Positions 8,125-15,938 of a stretch of 43,201 nt of DNA are shown here, one piece after another. The notes under the pieces are model-generated. The model was not told the origin of the DNA, ran no database searches, and saw nothing but the letters and a program-made list of their open reading frames with translations. The DNA lies in IMG/VR virus record IMGVR_UViG_3300021962_000208, positions 1 to 43,201 of that record; one strand, given 5' to 3'. The DNA comes from a virus. Made by a program: the position numbers and the translations under genes. Position 1 is the stretch's first letter. Each line of letters starts with the position of its first letter.

Positions 8125-8657
8125 TGGGTAGTGCGGTTTGTACTGCTGGCCCGTTCTTCATTGTCGGCAAGCCCGACTACGAAGCACCGAAGCGACTTCT
8201 TGAACAAGAGTTAGCCGATGCTGGCTTTGTCAACGAAGATGGTGGGCGATGGGAGTTTGGCGACAACCTGTGCTACAAGATTGCCGAAGAAACATGGGTG
8301 TATGCTGAAGATTTTGATAGACATGATGGAGTGGATGCGAAATTGTTGGATGTCATGCTTGACGGTGGATGGGATGACCGAGACTACGAGGATGGCTTTG
8401 AAGCCTTTGAGCGCATCTCTGCTGAGATACAACATTCGTATCAAGATTGGGCAAGGGGTGATATGTGGCGAACCCATCTAAGTGGTGGTTTTACTGGCGG
8501 TGGTCAATGGTTCATGCACGCTGGTGAAGATTATGGTTCGTATGGAAACGAGGTTGCTGACATCAGCCGTGCGCTTGAGAGTAAGTGGTTTCGTGCTACA
8601 GGATGGAACAACGAATCGGAATATACATTGATTGATATTGAAATTAAAGGAGAGTGA
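8124..8657 (+). CDS. Hypothetical protein
   Basis: A 177-residue acidic protein of unknown function. It is glycine- and tryptophan-rich in the second half (HLSGGFTGGGQWFMHAGEDYG). The start at 8124 makes a TGATG junction and follows GAGGTGATGAG; a GTG one codon earlier is less likely. It ends in KGE because the SD of the next gene (AAAGGAGAG) lies there. Confidence 0.6.
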   Translation: MGSAVCTAGPFFIVGKPDYEAPKRLLEQELADAGFVNEDGGRWEFGDNLCYKIAEETWVYAEDFDRHDGVDAKLLDVMLDGGWDDRDYEDGFEAFERISAEIQHSYQDWARGDMWRTHLSGGFTGGGQWFMHAGEDYGSYGNEVADISRALESKWFRATGWNNESEYTLIDIEIKGE

Positions 8658-8663
8658 AGAACA

Positions 8664-9134
8664 ATGAATAACGAATGGAAAGAAATGAAAGAAATTGGAG
8701 TGGATGGAGAAGCATTCATTCAAGTAAGACGAAGCGCAGGAGAAAACTTCATGCACATACAAGCGTATGGAGAATCTCTTGACAATGGAAATCGTGAATA
8801 CGGGTATGCAGATAAGTTCACTGTTCCACCTGTTGTAGCAGATGCAATTGCTGAGTTACATGACAATTCGCATCAACATAAACTGTTTCCATCCTTGACA
8901 TCCGATACATCACCAATGTATTATCGTGGTTTGTTGAGTGTACACGCTTATGCTGATGGTGTGCAACTTCATGTTGCTGTACCCCATGGAGAAAACAACA
9001 GTGAAGGTATGTTCATCACTGACTTGCCAGCACAACGCTTTGGTAAACTCATTGCTTTTCTTGATGACAATGGGTTACTCATCAATCATGAGGGCGAGCA
9101 ACGGTTTGTTGCATCACTACAGGAGGATGAGTGA
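8664..9134 (+). CDS. Hypothetical protein
   Basis: A 156-residue soluble protein, probably a small alpha/beta domain. I recognise no family. The start is supported by AAAGGAGAG upstream. Base composition here looks more AT-rich than in the methyltransferase region that follows. Confidence 0.55.
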   Translation: MNNEWKEMKEIGVDGEAFIQVRRSAGENFMHIQAYGESLDNGNREYGYADKFTVPPVVADAIAELHDNSHQHKLFPSLTSDTSPMYYRGLLSVHAYADGVQLHVAVPHGENNSEGMFITDLPAQRFGKLIAFLDDNGLLINHEGEQRFVASLQEDE

Positions 9135-9743
9135 ATGACTTGGATGGATGAAATGAATACTCTTCAATCAAAAATGATTGAGGCCAGTCCTATTTCAATC
9201 AGTGATGAATTGTTTCATGCAGTGAACTTGTTCATTAACGCACGCAATGAAATCTTGCGAAACGGTGCTACAAAAATCCACCTCTCACCATTTTGGTCGG
9301 AGGCCGGATTCATTCTCGCACCCCCAGTTAATCCGAACATTGTGAATTATTTGCTCTTGAAAGATATTGCTCAAGAAGCGAAAGTACCGATTACATGGTT
9401 ATACATGTTGCCTTTCACTGTACAAATTGATAGTGCGGCTCGGCACATTAGATTCCAAAATAAGGAAATCATGTATGTGGATGATGATGGAAATGCTACA
9501 CCCGAATGCTTGATGGCTTACCATGATGGGGTGGAGGCTCAGTTAATTGACAAAGATGAGCCGTTTATCTTTTTGAACACGGAGTTTGTACAATCCTACA
9601 TTGACACGACAAAGGAATTATTGCAGAACATGGCTGATGAAAATGGCATGACCGTTGAGATGGTGCTGGAAACTATGTCACCCACGCACATTGACGCACC
9701 ATTCCCGTATGAGAATGATGATAGTCCTTGGGGGGATGTGTGA
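9135..9743 (+). CDS. Hypothetical protein
   Basis: A 202-residue protein of unknown function that begins on the base after the previous stop. SD-like AGGAGG lies in the previous gene's last codons. The sequence has no clear motif; its C-terminal third is helical and acidic. Confidence 0.6.
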   Translation: MTWMDEMNTLQSKMIEASPISISDELFHAVNLFINARNEILRNGATKIHLSPFWSEAGFILAPPVNPNIVNYLLLKDIAQEAKVPITWLYMLPFTVQIDSAARHIRFQNKEIMYVDDDGNATPECLMAYHDGVEAQLIDKDEPFIFLNTEFVQSYIDTTKELLQNMADENGMTVEMVLETMSPTHIDAPFPYENDDSPWGDV

Positions 9744-9955
9744 TGAGTTGGTGGGATGAGAAGGACAAGTACCTGTGGCAAGCGATGGGCAAAGAGAACT
9801 TTGACATCAACAACGAAGTGACTGACAAGCAGTGGACTGACTTCGTGGAGCAGTACGCTGATGTATTCGCAGAACGAGCCAGCGAGTTGGCTTACGAACT
9901 GTGGCTTGATTGGTGGTGGCGATGCTGGAACGCTGACATTGAAGAGGAGGAATGA
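9743..9955 (+). CDS. Small Trp-rich hypothetical protein
   Basis: A 70-residue protein that contains nine tryptophans and ends in IEEEE. The C-terminal half (ELAYELWLDWWWRCW) is an aromatic helix. It starts in a TGATG junction at 9743. Such short Trp-rich proteins are common among phage early genes, but no function can be assigned. Confidence 0.5.
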   Translation: MSWWDEKDKYLWQAMGKENFDINNEVTDKQWTDFVEQYADVFAERASELAYELWLDWWWRCWNADIEEEE

Positions 9956-9958
9956 AAC

Positions 9959-10201
9959 ATGAAAGGGAGACTTGAAATTGGACAGAACAAATGGCTGATA
10001 CTTGAAAATGTGATGGGGGAGTGGTTTCAAATCACCGAGTCTCACCGATGCACCGAGGTTGAGGTTGGCGAGATGGGGCGGTCAATGAATCGTGGTTGGT
10101 CATTCTATAGAACGCTGGACACACCCGTACCTACGCATACCTATCCTCCAACGGTGCGCCTCTATTTATTCGCTGATGAAACGGATGGTGAAGAAGAATG
10201 A
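9959..10201 (+). CDS. Hypothetical protein ending in an ETDGEEE tail
   Basis: An 80-residue protein of unknown function, preceded by GAGGAGG. Its last codons contain a 25-base block (10175..10199) that is repeated exactly at the end of the next gene (10852..10876), so both proteins end DETDGEEE. It couples by ATGA to the methyltransferase. Confidence 0.55.
   Translation: MKGRLEIGQNKWLILENVMGEWFQITESHRCTEVEVGEMGRSMNRGWSFYRTLDTPVPTHTYPPTVRLYLFADETDGEEE
10175..10199 (+). repeat. 25-base direct repeat, first copy
   Basis: The block that begins GATGAAACGGATGG occurs here at the end of one gene and again at 10852..10876 at the end of its neighbour, without a mismatch and in the same reading frame. 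The copies lie 677 bases apart and frame the methyltransferase gene. Confidence 0.85.
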
Positions 10202-10878
10202 AAGTTCTTGTAGCCTGTGAGTTTAGTGGCCGAGTGCGAGAAGCATTCCGAGCGAGGGGTCATGATGCTTGGTCGTGCGACCTACTACCTGCTGATGACG
10301 ATTCGCCCTATCATTACCAATGCAATGTCTTTGATGTACTTGACAAGGGGTGGGACTTGATGATTGCACACCCACCATGTACATATCTTACAGTTACGGG
10401 TAACAAATGGTATTACCATCCCGATGACAAACACCTACCAATGGATGAGCGCAGACCTCATCCACGATTTCCAAACAGGCGACAGCACAGGGAACATGCG
10501 GTTATTTTCTTCATGGAGTTGATGAGAGCCGACATTCCCAAGATAGCCGTTGAGAACCCTGTGGGTATCATGTCCACGAGATTCCGTAAGCCCGACCAAT
10601 ACATTCAGCCATACGAGTTCGGTGACCCTGAGCGTAAGAAGACAGGGCTGTGGTTGAAAGGACTACCATGCCTTGTGCCTAATGACATCGTTGAACCGAA
10701 CATTGTTCAGTACAAGAACGGTAAAGGCACAGACTCAAAGTGGCACATGGACACAATTAAGTTGCCACCACTTGAACGCATGAAAGCACGCAGTATCACA
10801 TTCCAAGGCATTGCTGAAGCAATGGCTGACCAATGGGGGAGCCTACTTGGAGATGAAACGGATGGTGAAGAAGAATAA
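10198..10878 (+). CDS. Phage-type DNA cytosine methyltransferase
   Basis: A 226-residue protein of the short phage family annotated as C5-cytosine methyltransferase-like. It opens with a Rossmann-type strand and loop (VLVACEFSGRVREAF), has the PPC motif with C61 as the expected catalytic cysteine, and an ENP motif at 119..121. The segments GIMSTRFRKPDQ and FGDPERKKTGLWLKGLP are typical of that family. It is shorter than usual C5 methyltransferases (300 or more residues), with a reduced target-recognition region. No partner restriction enzyme is visible, so protection of viral DNA from the host or marking of DNA is likelier than a restriction-modification role. It ends in DGEEE although no SD-dependent gene follows directly. 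Confidence 0.7.
   Translation: MKVLVACEFSGRVREAFRARGHDAWSCDLLPADDDSPYHYQCNVFDVLDKGWDLMIAHPPCTYLTVTGNKWYYHPDDKHLPMDERRPHPRFPNRRQHREHAVIFFMELMRADIPKIAVENPVGIMSTRFRKPDQYIQPYEFGDPERKKTGLWLKGLPCLVPNDIVEPNIVQYKNGKGTDSKWHMDTIKLPPLERMKARSITFQGIAEAMADQWGSLLGDETDGEEE
10852..10876 (+). repeat. 25-base direct repeat, second copy
   Basis: Exact copy of 10175..10199 at the end of the methyltransferase gene. Here the stop codon becomes TAA and the ATGA junction is lost. Confidence 0.85.
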
Positions 10879-10909
10879 CGGTTAAACAAAATGACTCCAT
10901 GCATTAACC

Positions 10910-11560
10910 ATGTCGCCCTTTGAGCAAGCGTTCCAATACCTGCGGCAGAACAGGCCGCAGGGACGCTTCATGGGCGGCAGTACAGGGGCACGAGGCTACG
11001 ACCTACCGATGGGGCAGTTCGTTGGTAAGCGTGGAAACAGTCCTGCACACATTCAAAACGAGTTTGACATGAACAGATACCTCAACGAACTGGGCGTACC
11101 CGTACCACAAGCACAGATGCAAGACGGACTCATGCTGACACAAATGGAGGAGGGACAACAAATGGGCTTCAATCCATCAGCAAGAGATATTCGTCAACTG
11201 CAAAGGGACTTCGTTCCCCACGCTACGATTGCGAACTGGGACATGCTCGGTTTAGGCCGAGACAATGTTATTCGCCGTCCCGATGGTACACTCTCCTATG
11301 TTGATGTAGGGGGCGCAGGGGCGTTCCGTGCCCAAGGCGCACCGAAGGGTGGAGCATTCAGCCCCACGGTTGGCGAACTTGACACGCTACGAGACAAGAA
11401 TCCCGAACTGGCCGGTATCAGCGAGGCTGACCTTGGCCGTTCATTTGACACATACGGGGGTGAAGATGCGATGACCCAAGCACTCAATGTGCTACGCAAT
11501 CCTACCACCCGTAACATCATGCAACAACGAGTACAAGATGTTGCACGACGAGTGGCTTGA
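10910..11560 (+). CDS. Kinase-fold protein, phage type
   Basis: A 216-residue protein. HATIANWDMLGL with N109 and D111, then DN (118..119), then YVDVGG with D132, follows the order of the catalytic loop and metal-binding aspartate of the HipA/PI3K-like and phage polyvalent-protein kinase domains. K40, and an acidic helix beginning near E51 before GVPVPQ, fit the N-lobe. The ending AQGAPKGGAFSPTVGELDTLRD is also typical of that domain. It may phosphorylate a host or viral protein; the substrate is unknown. It begins 31 bases after the methyltransferase with no clear SD, and it is the last gene before promoter copy 4. Confidence 0.5.
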   Translation: MSPFEQAFQYLRQNRPQGRFMGGSTGARGYDLPMGQFVGKRGNSPAHIQNEFDMNRYLNELGVPVPQAQMQDGLMLTQMEEGQQMGFNPSARDIRQLQRDFVPHATIANWDMLGLGRDNVIRRPDGTLSYVDVGGAGAFRAQGAPKGGAFSPTVGELDTLRDKNPELAGISEADLGRSFDTYGGEDAMTQALNVLRNPTTRNIMQQRVQDVARRVA

Positions 11561-11572
11561 AATTACTTGAAC

Positions 11573-11600
11573 AGTATTTAAACCAACAAAGAGGAAGGGG
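11573..11600 (+). promoter_or_regulatory. Repeated promoter element, copy 4 (diverged tail)
   Basis: TATTTAAA at 11575..11582 is followed by CCAACAAAGAG and then GAAGGGG in place of the usual tail. The next ATG is at 11625, 42 bases after the box, and it has its own GGTGAT at 11614..11619. A start site about 23 to 25 bases after the box, near 11605, would here give a message with a short leader and SD. This is the only copy with a longer spacing. Confidence 0.7.
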
Positions 11601-11624
11601 TTAGCGAAAGCAAGGTGATAAAAC

Positions 11625-11879
11625 ATGATGAGCAAACGAATTAAGATTGGCGGAGCGTGGTACGAGATTGACTGGCACAGGGACATTGATTCCTTTTGCG
11701 ACGATTGCTATGACCGCTGTAGGTATGAGCATGTCGGTGACTTAGGCAACATGAAGGTGTACGAACTGTACGCTCACGGTGAGGCTTATTACATTGAATA
11801 CTACTACGACGATGAGAGTTACACTACTGGCATCGCTGGTACACCAACGAAGAAATGTGACTACGCTGAGGAGGAATGA
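11625..11879 (+). CDS. Cys-containing hypothetical protein
   Basis: An 84-residue protein, rich in Tyr and Asp, with C25, C28 and C32 and another Cys near the end that might form a metal site. First gene of its operon; GGTGAT lies five bases before the ATG at 11625 (a second ATG is the next codon). Ends YAEEE. Function unknown. Confidence 0.55.
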   Translation: MMSKRIKIGGAWYEIDWHRDIDSFCDDCYDRCRYEHVGDLGNMKVYELYAHGEAYYIEYYYDDESYTTGIAGTPTKKCDYAEEE

Positions 11880-11882
11880 AAC

Positions 11883-12161
11883 ATGAAAGTGAAGATTGAA
11901 AAAGAAACAAAATACGACGAACTGACGGATGAGCAATACGAATTGCTTGACGGCATCCGAAGTATGATTGACGAGATGAAGGATGTTGTGGCGGCACTTA
12001 ATGAAGCCATTGAATACAACGACCCAAGGCTCGGTGGCTTCAAGCCAGCATTTCCAGCGGGTTTCCGCTACACCATCACGGCAGACATGACGAAGTTCCG
12101 TATGTTGAAGGAACGGATTGACAACTTGTTTGATGCCTACACAAAGGCAGTGAATTACTGA
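11883..12161 (+). CDS. Helical hypothetical protein
   Basis: A 92-residue, largely helical acidic protein, preceded by GAGGAGG. Its stop overlaps a six-codon frame (MFEEE, 12161..12178) that carries the SD for the next gene, probably as a spacer. Function unknown. Confidence 0.55.
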   Translation: MKVKIEKETKYDELTDEQYELLDGIRSMIDEMKDVVAALNEAIEYNDPRLGGFKPAFPAGFRYTITADMTKFRMLKERIDNLFDAYTKAVNY

Positions 12162-12180
12162 TGTTTGAGGAGGAATGAAC

Positions 12181-12660
12181 ATGGCATGGGATAATATGAA
12201 TGACGAACAATTGAAAGCATCGCTTTGGATAAATGTGACAGAAGAGATGGGTGTGACGGCTGAGGGTATCGCTCTCGCCATCCACCTCAAAGACAAGGGC
12301 ACTTTTACGGCTGAGGATTTTGAGGAAGCACAGTCATTGGTTGATGACGAGGACTACTTGGTTCTCACAGACGAGCAAGCAGACGAGCGTTGTAAGGAAG
12401 AGATTGAAGAGATGGTGTGGGCATTCACCCCATCGTTCCTACAAGCACACACAGGAGTTGATGCTGATGCAATCAAGAAAATACAGGAGATGTGTGAGGG
12501 TGCAAACGAGCCACTCACGGCGATGATAAAGGACTTTGATTGGTTCGTTGAGGACGCTGTTAGATGCGATGGACGAGGGCACTTCCTTGCTGGCTACGAC
12601 CACGAGGAGAATGAAGTCACTTACAATGGCACGACCTATTACATCTACCGGAGGAACTGA
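12181..12660 (+). CDS. Conserved phage protein of unknown function
   Basis: A 159-residue protein whose core resembles a conserved family I know from bacterial phages: LVLTDEQADERCKEEIEEMVWAF in the middle and FVEDAVRCDGRGHFLAGYDHEENE near the end, with YYIYRRN closing. Its function is not established. I chose the ATG at 12181, seven bases after GGAGG, over the one at 12175. Its presence with archaeal replication genes points to exchange between phages and archaeal viruses. Confidence 0.65.
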   Translation: MAWDNMNDEQLKASLWINVTEEMGVTAEGIALAIHLKDKGTFTAEDFEEAQSLVDDEDYLVLTDEQADERCKEEIEEMVWAFTPSFLQAHTGVDADAIKKIQEMCEGANEPLTAMIKDFDWFVEDAVRCDGRGHFLAGYDHEENEVTYNGTTYYIYRRN

Positions 12661-12661
12661 C

Positions 12662-12958
12662 ATGACACGAGAAAAACAAATTGCTGATGAATTAAAAGAA
12701 GAGATGGCCGCCCTCAACCGTCGCATTGCACGGTTGAACCAATGGAAAGAGAGTGGGTACGAAGAGCCGTGCCATGAACACCCTTGGCAGTATGTTGAGA
12801 TGCACCAAGACATCAACGCTGACCCCACCACCTACATCCTACGATTCAAGTGCCCTCGTTGCGGTATGACGATGGAGCAACAGGCTGTTGTTGAGCAGGA
12901 AACCCTGTTTGACGAGTGGCAAGAATACCGAGAAAACAAAGGAGATGAAGAAGAATGA
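12662..12958 (+). CDS. Coiled-coil plus zinc-ribbon-like protein
   Basis: A 98-residue protein. Residues 5 to 27 form a basic/acidic helix likely to coil. C37 with nearby His, and C64-P-R-C67, make a plausible zinc site. The start at 12662 follows GGAGG; the open frame upstream of it overlaps the previous gene. Ends GDEEE in front of an ATGA junction. Function unknown. Confidence 0.55.
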   Translation: MTREKQIADELKEEMAALNRRIARLNQWKESGYEEPCHEHPWQYVEMHQDINADPTTYILRFKCPRCGMTMEQQAVVEQETLFDEWQEYRENKGDEEE

Positions 12959-13134
12959 CGAAGAAAGTATGTGCGGAATGCGGAACAAACATCGTGGTCA
13001 CATCATGTGACAAATGTAACCTTATGACATGTCGCAGTTGTGCCTATTTGATGCCAAAGAAAGACCAACTGGATGTGTTACATCGGGGATGTGTGCCGAA
13101 GAAGCACTGGAAACAATTGGAGGTGAAAGCATGA
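12955..13134 (+). CDS. Small zinc-finger protein (59 aa)
   Basis: A 59-residue protein with C6/C9, C18/C21, C26/C29 and H43/C46. Four pairs spaced like this suggest a cross-braced B-box- or ZZ-like fold that binds two zinc ions. It is coupled by ATGA on both sides. It has lysines around the fingers, so it may bind protein or nucleic acid. Role unknown. Confidence 0.6.
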   Translation: MTKKVCAECGTNIVVTSCDKCNLMTCRSCAYLMPKKDQLDVLHRGCVPKKHWKQLEVKA

Positions 13135-13430
13135 CGCTATCATTGACAATGGAAAGTTTTTCCTTTTGGGCTAAGGACAAAAAAGATTTGGAGAACAGCA
13201 TTAAGGCGTTGCTGAATAGCAAGCACCATTTGAAACTACGAATGACGACCAGCACGGAACTTGCGAATGACTTGTACGAGGTTGACCTCATGGTGAGAAA
13301 GTTGGATGTTCAAATGTTGATTGATTATGAGATTGATGAGAGTTACAGCAACAAACCCGCACGGGTAGTTGTCCACCTCAATCCCAACTACACCTACAGC
13401 GGCAAGAGTAAATCGGAGAGTGATGAGTGA
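13131..13430 (+). CDS. Hypothetical protein
   Basis: A 99-residue protein of unknown function, probably a small alpha/beta domain. It starts in an ATGA overlap with GGAGGTGAAAGC upstream, a strong SD. The frame is open 102 bases further back, but that part overlaps the zinc-finger gene. Ends SESDE. Confidence 0.55.
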   Translation: MTLSLTMESFSFWAKDKKDLENSIKALLNSKHHLKLRMTTSTELANDLYEVDLMVRKLDVQMLIDYEIDESYSNKPARVVVHLNPNYTYSGKSKSESDE

Positions 13431-13756
13431 TGTGGGTTGCATTGAGTGAAGGCTGGCTGAGCATCGTTGCTCACCGTGACAAGCCCGACCACCTACTGGT
13501 GCGGGCACGCAACCCCAAGCATATTCGTCGTACCTTTCCCGATGAGGAGATGTACACCAACGCTGATGCTGATTATCCGTTTCGTGCTGATGTGCTACGA
13601 GAGGATGTTGCTCGCTTCTTGGTGCGTCGTCTTGAACACATGACCTATGACAACTTCAAGAATACGATTGACGATGACCGCTACCATGATGCGGCACTGG
13701 ATGTGTGGCGCACGATGTACCGATACGGACGAGACTACCGAGGTGAGGAAGAATGA
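13430..13756 (+). CDS. Conserved phage/bacterial small protein
   Basis: A 108-residue protein of a family I recognise from phages and bacterial genomes: it opens with a strand pair ending in SIVAHRDKPDHLLVRAR, continues with DADYPFRADV, and has the block YDNFKNTI before a C-terminal VWRTMYRYG. Function is not known. ATG at 13430 (TGATG junction) is preferred to the GTG one codon earlier. Confidence 0.65.
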   Translation: MWVALSEGWLSIVAHRDKPDHLLVRARNPKHIRRTFPDEEMYTNADADYPFRADVLREDVARFLVRRLEHMTYDNFKNTIDDDRYHDAALDVWRTMYRYGRDYRGEEE

Positions 13757-13953
13757 GTGCAAGAGAGCAGACCTGTGAAGAAAGCATTTACGGCGACAAA
13801 AGGCACGATTGGGAGCATGTCGGCACTGACAATCCACACGGCCAATGCCGACTTTTTGACTACAAATGCCTATTCTGTGGGGCGAAGAAATGGATTGCTA
13901 TAGACCCCACCGAATCATTTTACGACGCAGTGTATTGGGAGGCTGAGGAATGA
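13753..13953 (+). CDS. Small Cys-rich protein
   Basis: A 66-residue protein with C8, C32 and C39-LF-C42, a possible single zinc ribbon. ATGA junctions lie on both sides. The pattern (a short line of text, CxxC, then GAKKWIAID) is common among phage zinc ribbons. Function unknown. Confidence 0.55.
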   Translation: MSAREQTCEESIYGDKRHDWEHVGTDNPHGQCRLFDYKCLFCGAKKWIAIDPTESFYDAVYWEAEE

Positions 13954-14402
13954 ACACAGCAATCAAACTGGGCGAAGGCTCGCTGACGATGTGCGACATC
14001 AACGACTTTCGTGACACGCTACGCAAAGAGCATACGGTGGTCACGCTGTGCCGCTTCCCTCCTAAGTGGAGCATGGTGGACAAGAACGAGCGACACCACT
14101 ACTACTTTCGGGCGCACAACAATGACCCCAAGATTTGGGCACATGCAGTGGGTATCGTCATGGATTTAATTGAGGATGGAAAGAATGTCCTCTTGCACTG
14201 CGTTCATGGCCGTGACCGTACAGGCGGGGTGGCTTACGCAGTATTACGACTCTTCGGCTATGAGCACGACCAAGCGCATCTTGCGATGGTGGATGCTCGC
14301 CCTTCGCAGGAAGCGGAGTGGGCTATCAAAATCCCATACCGCCGTCCACTGTACGAGGAAATAGTTGAGGAGTATTTAAACCAACAAAGAGAAAGGAGAT
14401 GA
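13950..14402 (+). CDS. Dual-specificity-type phosphatase
   Basis: A 150-residue protein with H83-C84-VHGRD-R90-T91, the HCX5R(T) signature of dual-specificity and tyrosine phosphatases, followed by a helix (GGVAYAVLRLFG). The size fits a minimal single-domain phosphatase. Arg, Asp and His residues before the loop could supply the general acid but cannot be picked by eye. Its last ten codons are the TATA element of the next operon, read in frame as EYLNQQRERR, so the C-terminus is set by the promoter. It is a second phosphatase besides that at 527. Confidence 0.75.
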   Translation: MNTAIKLGEGSLTMCDINDFRDTLRKEHTVVTLCRFPPKWSMVDKNERHHYYFRAHNNDPKIWAHAVGIVMDLIEDGKNVLLHCVHGRDRTGGVAYAVLRLFGYEHDQAHLAMVDARPSQEAEWAIKIPYRRPLYEEIVEEYLNQQRERR

Positions 14403-14407
14403 GAAAC
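14371..14407 (+). promoter_or_regulatory. Repeated promoter element, copy 5 (inside a gene end)
   Basis: TATTTAAA at 14373..14380 followed by the full block, with the ATG at 14408 standing 27 bases after the box. The element lies within the last 32 bases of the phosphatase gene, whose TGA (14400..14402) is part of the GAGATGAG tail. It is upstream of the DUF932 gene. Confidence 0.75.
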
Positions 14408-15421
14408 ATGCACAATTTAGCACAAACAAAGAACGGACAATACATGACGGCATGGGCTGGCGACACCCCATGGCACGCACTGGGAACACAAGCAGAAGGA
14501 CTGATGACCGCTACCGAGGCGTTGCAGTACGCACACCTTGACTGGTTGGTTGAAAAGCGACCACTTTACAATCGCAATGAAGCGGGTGAGTTGGAGGTCG
14601 TTCCCGATACTTTCGGTGTGTTCCGCAGGGATGAGAACGAAGATGGGAGTATCAACTGGATTCCCCTCAATCGTGGCACTGCGGTGGGGCGGGTGTATCA
14701 AGTGTTCCAAAATGTAGCAACGCTTGATTTTCTTGACGAACTAACCCAAACCCAAGAGGCCAAGATTGAGGTCGTAGGCGCATTGGGTAACGGTGAGAAG
14801 GTATGGGTACTTGCGAAGTTGCCCGACAGCATTCTCATCAACGGCGTGGATAAGATTGACCAGTATATCCTCATCGTGAACAGCCACGATGGTAGCGGAG
14901 CACTGAAGATTTTCCTCACACCTATTCGTGTGGTCTGTCAAAACACGCTTACCATGGCACTGCAAGGCCGACAAGGTGGTTACAACATGCGACACACTGG
15001 CAAGATTTATGACCGCTTGGAAGAGGCACGCAGGGTCTTGGGTATGGTGAACAAGGACTTCAAGGAGTGGGGTGAATTGGCTCAAGAGTTGGTGCAGGTC
15101 AAACTAAGTGAGGATGAGATGGAGTCTTATTTCATTGACGCTCTCAACCTCACCTTCAATGACAAGGGCGACCTTACGACCCGTTCAGCCAACATACTGA
15201 ACACGGTCAAGGGCTTGCTCGGCAACGAGAAGAACACTCTCAACGGTATGGAAGGCACGGCATGGGCGGCATACAACGCCGTTACCGAGGCCATTGACCA
15301 CGAGTTCACCACGCTGGCCAACGGTAAGGTGAGTGAGAAGCGCATGGAGTCGGCACTCTTCGGTACCTACTCCCGCACCAAGCAGAAGGCATTCGTGAAG
15401 GCATTGGAGTTGACGGTATAA
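14408..15421 (+). CDS. DUF932 family protein
   Basis: A 337-residue member of the phage/plasmid family DUF932. Recognisable parts are the opening GDTPWHALGTQ, the strand FGVFRRDENEDG, the block VGALGNGEKVWVLAKLP, and FLTPIRVVCQNTLTMAL in the middle. The family is widespread in plasmids and phages; its function is not established and it is often found beside replication or recombination genes. Length is typical. The ATG at 14408 is preferred to that at 14399 because of the TATA spacing. Confidence 0.8.
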   Translation: MHNLAQTKNGQYMTAWAGDTPWHALGTQAEGLMTATEALQYAHLDWLVEKRPLYNRNEAGELEVVPDTFGVFRRDENEDGSINWIPLNRGTAVGRVYQVFQNVATLDFLDELTQTQEAKIEVVGALGNGEKVWVLAKLPDSILINGVDKIDQYILIVNSHDGSGALKIFLTPIRVVCQNTLTMALQGRQGGYNMRHTGKIYDRLEEARRVLGMVNKDFKEWGELAQELVQVKLSEDEMESYFIDALNLTFNDKGDLTTRSANILNTVKGLLGNEKNTLNGMEGTAWAAYNAVTEAIDHEFTTLANGKVSEKRMESALFGTYSRTKQKAFVKALELTV

Positions 15422-15927
15422 TGAACATCTTCGTACTACACACTGACCCCATCATCGCCGCACGGATGCACTGCGACAAACATGTGCCCAAGATGTGCGT
15501 TGAAGCCGCACAAATGATGGCCTCAGCCCTGCGCCGACATGGTGCTACTGATGAGCAGATGCCGCTGACCAAAGCGGGTACACCCTACAAGGGTGGCTAC
15601 GCTCATCACCCTTGCACCGTATGGGCAGGAGATAATCGTGCTAACTTTCAATGGTTGGCTAATCATGCACAAGCGTTGTGCTTTGAATATCTTTCACGAT
15701 TCAGTAAAGTACATTCTTGCGAGAAACCTATACGACAAATGCACAAGTTGTATCAAACAATCATCAAAGGTGACCTCACACCATTTACACAAGCCATGCC
15801 CGACGAATATCGTGATGATGATGCGGTCAAGGCATACCGAGCCTACTACCATTCCAAGCAGTTCGCCAAGTGGGAGAAGGGTACACCTGCCCCCGACTGG
15901 TGGCAAGGCGTGGAGGTGACGGCGTGA
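15421..15927 (+). CDS. Conserved phage protein, CDKHV family
   Basis: A 168-residue protein of a conserved phage family of unknown function. Typical features are the opening NIFVLHTDP, the block HCDKHVPKMCVEAAQMM, HHPCTVWAGDNRANFQWL, and LTPFTQAMPDEYRDDDAVKAYRAYYHSKQ. Conserved His, Cys and Asp residues suggest an enzyme, but no activity is known to me. Start overlaps the previous stop by one base (TAATG). Confidence 0.65.
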   Translation: MNIFVLHTDPIIAARMHCDKHVPKMCVEAAQMMASALRRHGATDEQMPLTKAGTPYKGGYAHHPCTVWAGDNRANFQWLANHAQALCFEYLSRFSKVHSCEKPIRQMHKLYQTIIKGDLTPFTQAMPDEYRDDDAVKAYRAYYHSKQFAKWEKGTPAPDWWQGVEVTA

Positions 15928-15938
15928 AAGGAATAAAT

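Noticed and set aside
10198-10878. A restriction-modification pair around the methyltransferase
   Set aside because: The neighbours have no restriction enzyme motif; the kinase-fold protein at 10910 does not look like a nuclease.
12161-12178. A six-codon frame MFEEE between two genes
   Set aside because: It carries the SD of the next gene and probably only passes ribosomes on; not a gene by itself.
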